Origin: JAUWQU01 sp964605095
GTDB taxonomy: Bacteria > Planctomycetota > Phycisphaerae > SM23-33
Assembly (NCBI GenBank): GCA_964605095.1
Contig: CAZSBS010000199.1
Span: forward strand, 1 to 9,025
Direction: 5' to 3'
DNA: 9,025 bases
The notes under the pieces were generated by a model that was not told the origin of the DNA, ran no database searches, and was given only the letters and a program-made list of their open reading frames with translations. This document shows positions 6,521 to 9,025 of the stretch, piece after piece. A program made the translations under genes and the position numbers. How positions within the stretch are numbered: the stretch's first letter is position 1; each line of letters opens with the position of its first letter.

Positions 6521-8593
6521 CTAGCTTTCGACAGTCGTCGGCGGAGGCGGCTCGTCAAGCTGGGGCAGGAAATGGCAGCACGTCTGTTCGCCCTCTACAA
6601 ACACCGCCCGAATGTGCTCGATGTAGTTGGGAATCGTGGTCTGATAGCTGATCAGCGTGCCTTCGCAGCCACGATCGACAATGGCCTCGGCATGCTTGGC
6701 AAGGTAGCTCTGGGCCAAGACCATGGCCCGCTCGCAGGTTTCCTTTACCTCTTGCTTCTGCCCGGCCGTCAACCGGTCCGGATGCTCGTGATCGCAAAAC
6801 GCCGCCAGGCCCTTCATCATCCGGGCGCACTGAAGTTGGAGCAGCGTGCATTCCACGCGGTTGCTCAGAAACCGCAGCAGTTCCCGGCCCGCCGGCCTGG
6901 TGGCCGAGTCGAGACACGCCTCCATCTCGCCGATGACGGCGCGATAGCGCCGCAGCGCCGCGTCAATGGCGTCATTGTCCCACCGCCGCGTCCAATGCAG
7001 ACCGGGGCGGACCCAGCAACTGTTGGCGCAGAACCCGATGTTGAACATCTTCTCCCGCGACAAATCGTCCAAGTCGTCCAGTTCCCGCATGATGCTCGCA
7101 AAGCGCCCGGCGTCTTCCAACCCGAAGACGCCGGCATACTGCCGGTAAAACCCCGCCGGGTCGATCGGCCCCTCAATGAAGGCCTTGGCCGCGTACGCGA
7201 TGCACACCCGGTTTTCGGCCGTGCGCCAGTGATTCAGCGCCGCGCCGGCGACCTGATCGGCGCCGGTGAGTTCCTTGGCGAACTCCAACAACTGCCTCGC
7301 GCCCACCACGGAATTCTGCTGCAAGTACATGTTGCCGTCAAACTCGATCCACCCGTAGAGCATGGACCGGCCGATGCTTTGCCTGCTGAAGGCCATCTGC
7401 TTGAGATTGGCCGCGGCACGGCGCGCACCGTGGGCCGGCAAAAACGCCAGGGATACGTCGGGGGGCGTATAGCGCTGCATCACCGAATGCAGAACCCTGA
7501 GGGAATCGGGGCACGTGATGTAGGCGCCCAGAGCCAGCGCGGGCATGGCGCGGTCGGATGTGGTCCGCAATTCCTCGATTATCCTGAGGTTGCGAGCGAA
7601 GTTCCTCAAGCCCCCTTCCAACTGGTGCAGGTTGTCCTTGAGCGACGCCAGCAGCGCCTCGTCGGCGAGCACGCCATCGCCAAAGAGATCGACCAGATAA
7701 GCCTTTAGCTCATCGGCGCTCAGCGTGCGCTCGGAATTGCCGCACTCGGGCGTGATCAACTCGAACGTGTCGATCGCGGGATAGAGGCTCAGCACGTCAC
7801 GACAGATGGCCACGCCCTCGGCGTGGGTCTCACCGGGCGGCTCGATCGACAATTGCACGTGCATGCCGCAGAGCTTGCATTCCGCGATGACCGCATTGAG
7901 CCATTCAGCCGCCATCAGGCTGCGCTGCTGGGGCTGATCCACGACCGCTTCGATTTCCGGGATGCAGTAGACCGAGCGGTTGCGGATATTCCGGGTGAAG
8001 GGCTGGCGGTTCGGGATGTCGAATCGCGTGCCGTAAAAAAAATTGCCGCCGTGTATGTACTTGCCGGCTTGCGTATAGCCGAACCATTGCCCGCTATAGC
8101 TGTGGAACGAAATATGGTTCATCCGCATGCGCGCCAGGTTGCGGACATATTCCCGGGCCTCCGCCAAGGGATAGGAGGAGATGTCCATCGCGAAGTTGAT
8201 GTGCTGGCGAATCCCGCGTTTCCTGACAAACGGCCTCGTGACGTGTTCGCCCGCGGTCAGGGCTGAAAGATCGAGCCGTTCGGGAAGTATGGGGGCCAGG
8301 ATGTCGAAATAGACCCCGCACTTCTCGAGCATCGCATACACGGCGTGCAGAACGCAGGCATCGTCATGGCCCGTGAGCGTGACCACCGTGCGGCCCCCCG
8401 CTTCGGCCACCCGTACTGCATGGCACGTGACCGGGAGGCTGGCGTCTTTTGCCAATGCAAAACTGTAGTCCGCCCGCTCGCGGTCGTCGGCGATATGCAG
8501 GTTCGTCATCCGATCGAGAAACGAGCGCAACTCCCGGGCTGCGTAGGCCAATGTCGGGCGGCTGCGGTCAGCAATGATGCAAGCGGTTTTCAC
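6521..8593 (-). CDS. Uncharacterised glycoside-hydrolase-like protein (GH20-type N-terminal subdomain plus probable barrel)
   Basis: 690 residues, GTG start with an AGAGG ribosome site about seven bases upstream. Residues 1-97 (IIADRS...AARELRSFLDRMT, then VVTLTGHDDACVLHAVYAMLEKCGVYFDI) resemble the alpha/beta subdomain that precedes the catalytic barrel in GH20 hexosaminidases and GH67 alpha-glucuronidases. Residues from about 125 (RGIRQHINF, then MRMNHISFH ending at H164) look like the first strands of a TIM barrel. Acidic residues at likely strand ends are E251 and E255 (IEPPGE) and E283 (ELITPEC); which, if any, is catalytic cannot be told from sequence alone. The last third is helical in character. 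There is no signal peptide or membrane segment, so the protein is probably cytoplasmic, unlike most polysaccharide hydrolases. It is first in a probable two-gene unit with the RNase HII-like gene. The substrate is unknown, and a non-enzymatic relative is possible. Confidence 0.6.
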   Translation of the reverse strand: MKTACIIADRSRPTLAYAARELRSFLDRMTNLHIADDRERADYSFALAKDASLPVTCHAVRVAEAGGRTVVTLTGHDDACVLHAVYAMLEKCGVYFDILAPILPERLDLSALTAGEHVTRPFVRKRGIRQHINFAMDISSYPLAEAREYVRNLARMRMNHISFHSYSGQWFGYTQAGKYIHGGNFFYGTRFDIPNRQPFTRNIRNRSVYCIPEIEAVVDQPQQRSLMAAEWLNAVIAECKLCGMHVQLSIEPPGETHAEGVAICRDVLSLYPAIDTFELITPECGNSERTLSADELKAYLVDLFGDGVLADEALLASLKDNLHQLEGGLRNFARNLRIIEELRTTSDRAMPALALGAYITCPDSLRVLHSVMQRYTPPDVSLAFLPAHGARRAAANLKQMAFSRQSIGRSMLYGWIEFDGNMYLQQNSVVGARQLLEFAKELTGADQVAGAALNHWRTAENRVCIAYAAKAFIEGPIDPAGFYRQYAGVFGLEDAGRFASIMRELDDLDDLSREKMFNIGFCANSCWVRPGLHWTRRWDNDAIDAALRRYRAVIGEMEACLDSATRPAGRELLRFLSNRVECTLLQLQCARMMKGLAAFCDHEHPDRLTAGQKQEVKETCERAMVLAQSYLAKHAEAIVDRGCEGTLISYQTTIPNYIEHIRAVFVEGEQTCCHFLPQLDEPPPPTTVES

Positions 8594-8709
8594 AGTTTGC
8601 CTCTATCTCACGGTGTTTTCGTATCCGATGCCTGGCAGACTGCCGACGTCGCCAACAGAGGGCCTCGCGCGGCGATCCAGCGAAACGGCTCATCGCCCGC
8701 ATGCCGGCC

Positions 8710-8738
8710 ACTATCATGCTTTACAACGGGAAAGTCAA
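8710..8738 (-). promoter_or_regulatory. Candidate sigma-70 type promoter for the minus-strand gene pair
   Basis: On the minus strand, TTGACT (8738-8733) and GATAGT (8715-8710) are separated by 17 bases. They match the -35 consensus at five of six and the -10 consensus at four of six positions. It would give an untranslated leader of about 110 bases before the GTG at 8593. No other pair in the 282-base intergenic region reads better on this strand. This is prediction only, since the promoter consensus of this organism is not known. Confidence 0.4.
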
Positions 8739-8744
8739 TCGCAT

Positions 8745-8760
8745 ACGAATGGAACGAATG
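8745..8760. repeat. Short direct repeat ACGAATG x2 next to the minus-strand promoter candidate
   Basis: ACGAATG occurs at 8745-8751 and 8754-8760, a nine-base period, starting seven bases upstream of the putative -35 of the minus-strand unit. Tandem half-sites in this position would suit an activator, but seven-base repeats can arise by chance. Confidence 0.3.
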
Positions 8761-8780
8761 TAACCGCAATATCCACGGTT

Positions 8781-8793
8781 CGTTGATGCAACG
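8781..8793. promoter_or_regulatory. Small palindrome, possible operator upstream of manC
   Basis: CGTTG-ATG-CAACG has perfect five-base arms. It overlaps TTGATG (8783-8788), which could serve as a weak -35 for manC with TATATT (8809-8814) as the -10, although the spacing of 20 bases is too long for a good promoter. A repressor site is possible but unproven. Confidence 0.25.
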
Positions 8794-8861
8794 GCCGGTT
8801 GATAAGGATATATTACTTGGGCAGGTGGCAGCCGGCTTGTCGTATGGCGGCCGGGGCGACG

Positions 8862-8867
8862 AAGGAG
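8862..8867 (+). promoter_or_regulatory. Ribosome binding site of the mannose-1-phosphate guanylyltransferase gene
   Basis: AAGGAG eight bases before the ATG at 8876 is a strong Shine-Dalgarno match and settles the start. Confidence 0.8.
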
Positions 8868-8875
8868 ATATTGAC

Positions 8876-9025
8876 ATGCGATATGCCGTAATCATGGCCG
8901 GCGGGGCCGGCAAGAGGCTCTGGCCGCTGAGCCGGATGGCCAGGCCCAAGCAACTGCTGTCGCTCATTGACGGCAAGTGCCTGCTGGAGATGGCGGTGGA
9001 CAGGCTTCTGGGCGTGTTCGACCGC
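8876..9025 (+). CDS. manC: Mannose-1-phosphate guanylyltransferase, N-terminal 50 residues (3' end outside window)
   Basis: The visible residues begin MRYAVIMAGGAGKRLWPLSR and continue with PKQLL from residue 25. This is the nucleotide-binding signature GGxGxRLWPxSRxxxPKQ of GDP-mannose pyrophosphorylases. The enzyme joins mannose-1-phosphate and GTP to give GDP-mannose and pyrophosphate in the cytoplasm, feeding surface polysaccharide and glycan synthesis. In this signature the glycine-rich loop and its arginine contact the triphosphate, and the lysine of PKQ is catalytic; all are present. Because the frame runs off the window, I cannot tell whether it is the short single-domain form (about 350 residues) or the long form fused to a phosphomannose isomerase domain. 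It is transcribed away from the glycoside-hydrolase-like gene across a 282-base divergent region. Confidence 0.88.
   Translation, partial: MRYAVIMAGGAGKRLWPLSRMARPKQLLSLIDGKCLLEMAVDRLLGVFDR

Noticed and set aside
6505..6558. Longer N-terminus for the RNase HII-like gene from ATG 6558
   Set aside because: It would overlap the preceding gene by 38 bases and add a basic stretch absent from the family; GTG 6504 has a suitable ribosome site and lies after the previous stop.
5969..7708. 579-codon open frame on the + strand
   Set aside because: It lies antisense across two better-supported minus-strand genes, spans their junction, has no recognisable motif, and is the kind of long shadow frame expected at this GC content.
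8608..8976. 122-codon minus-strand frame over the intergenic region and manC start
   Set aside because: It is antisense to the manC signature, covers the promoter region and shows no family match.

Overview
The window is GC-rich, tightly packed bacterial chromosomal DNA. It has five protein-coding genes, two of them cut by the window edges. The best guess at origin is a planctomycete-like bacterium. This rests on the high GC, on palindromic repeats of the GCACGGGCA/TGCCCGTGC and ATGGCCA/TGGCCAT type, which I associate with that group from memory, and on an aberrant RNase HII-like protein. The assignment is inference and is not shown by any marker gene here.

Positions 2-5388 (+ strand) hold a recombination-nuclease operon. 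The C-terminal half of an AddB-like subunit is followed, with a one-base stop/start overlap, by a complete 1243-aa AddA-like helicase-nuclease. Together they would form an AddAB (RecBCD-type) complex that unwinds and resects double-strand DNA ends for RecA. Both subunits have an apparently intact PD-(D/E)XK nuclease, and both have a four-cysteine arrangement of the kind that holds an Fe-S cluster.

Positions 5365-5502 are a compact palindromic repeat cluster between convergent genes. It has two tandem 24-bp units, a branched hairpin module and a second palindrome related to the first by compensatory base changes. The cluster supplies the last seven codons and the stop of addA.

Positions 5527-8593 (- strand) carry two genes that are probably co-transcribed. 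The first is a 690-aa protein resembling glycoside hydrolases with a GH20-type N-terminal subdomain. Sixteen bases downstream is a 325-aa RNase HII-like protein that keeps the signature motifs but is much longer than the usual enzyme and has altered residues. No shared pathway is evident.

Positions 8594-8875 are a divergent intergenic region with one reasonable minus-strand promoter candidate, a short direct repeat and a small palindrome. The window ends in the first 50 codons of a mannose-1-phosphate guanylyltransferase, which makes GDP-mannose for surface polysaccharide. I see no tRNA, rRNA, CRISPR array, transposase or prophage gene.
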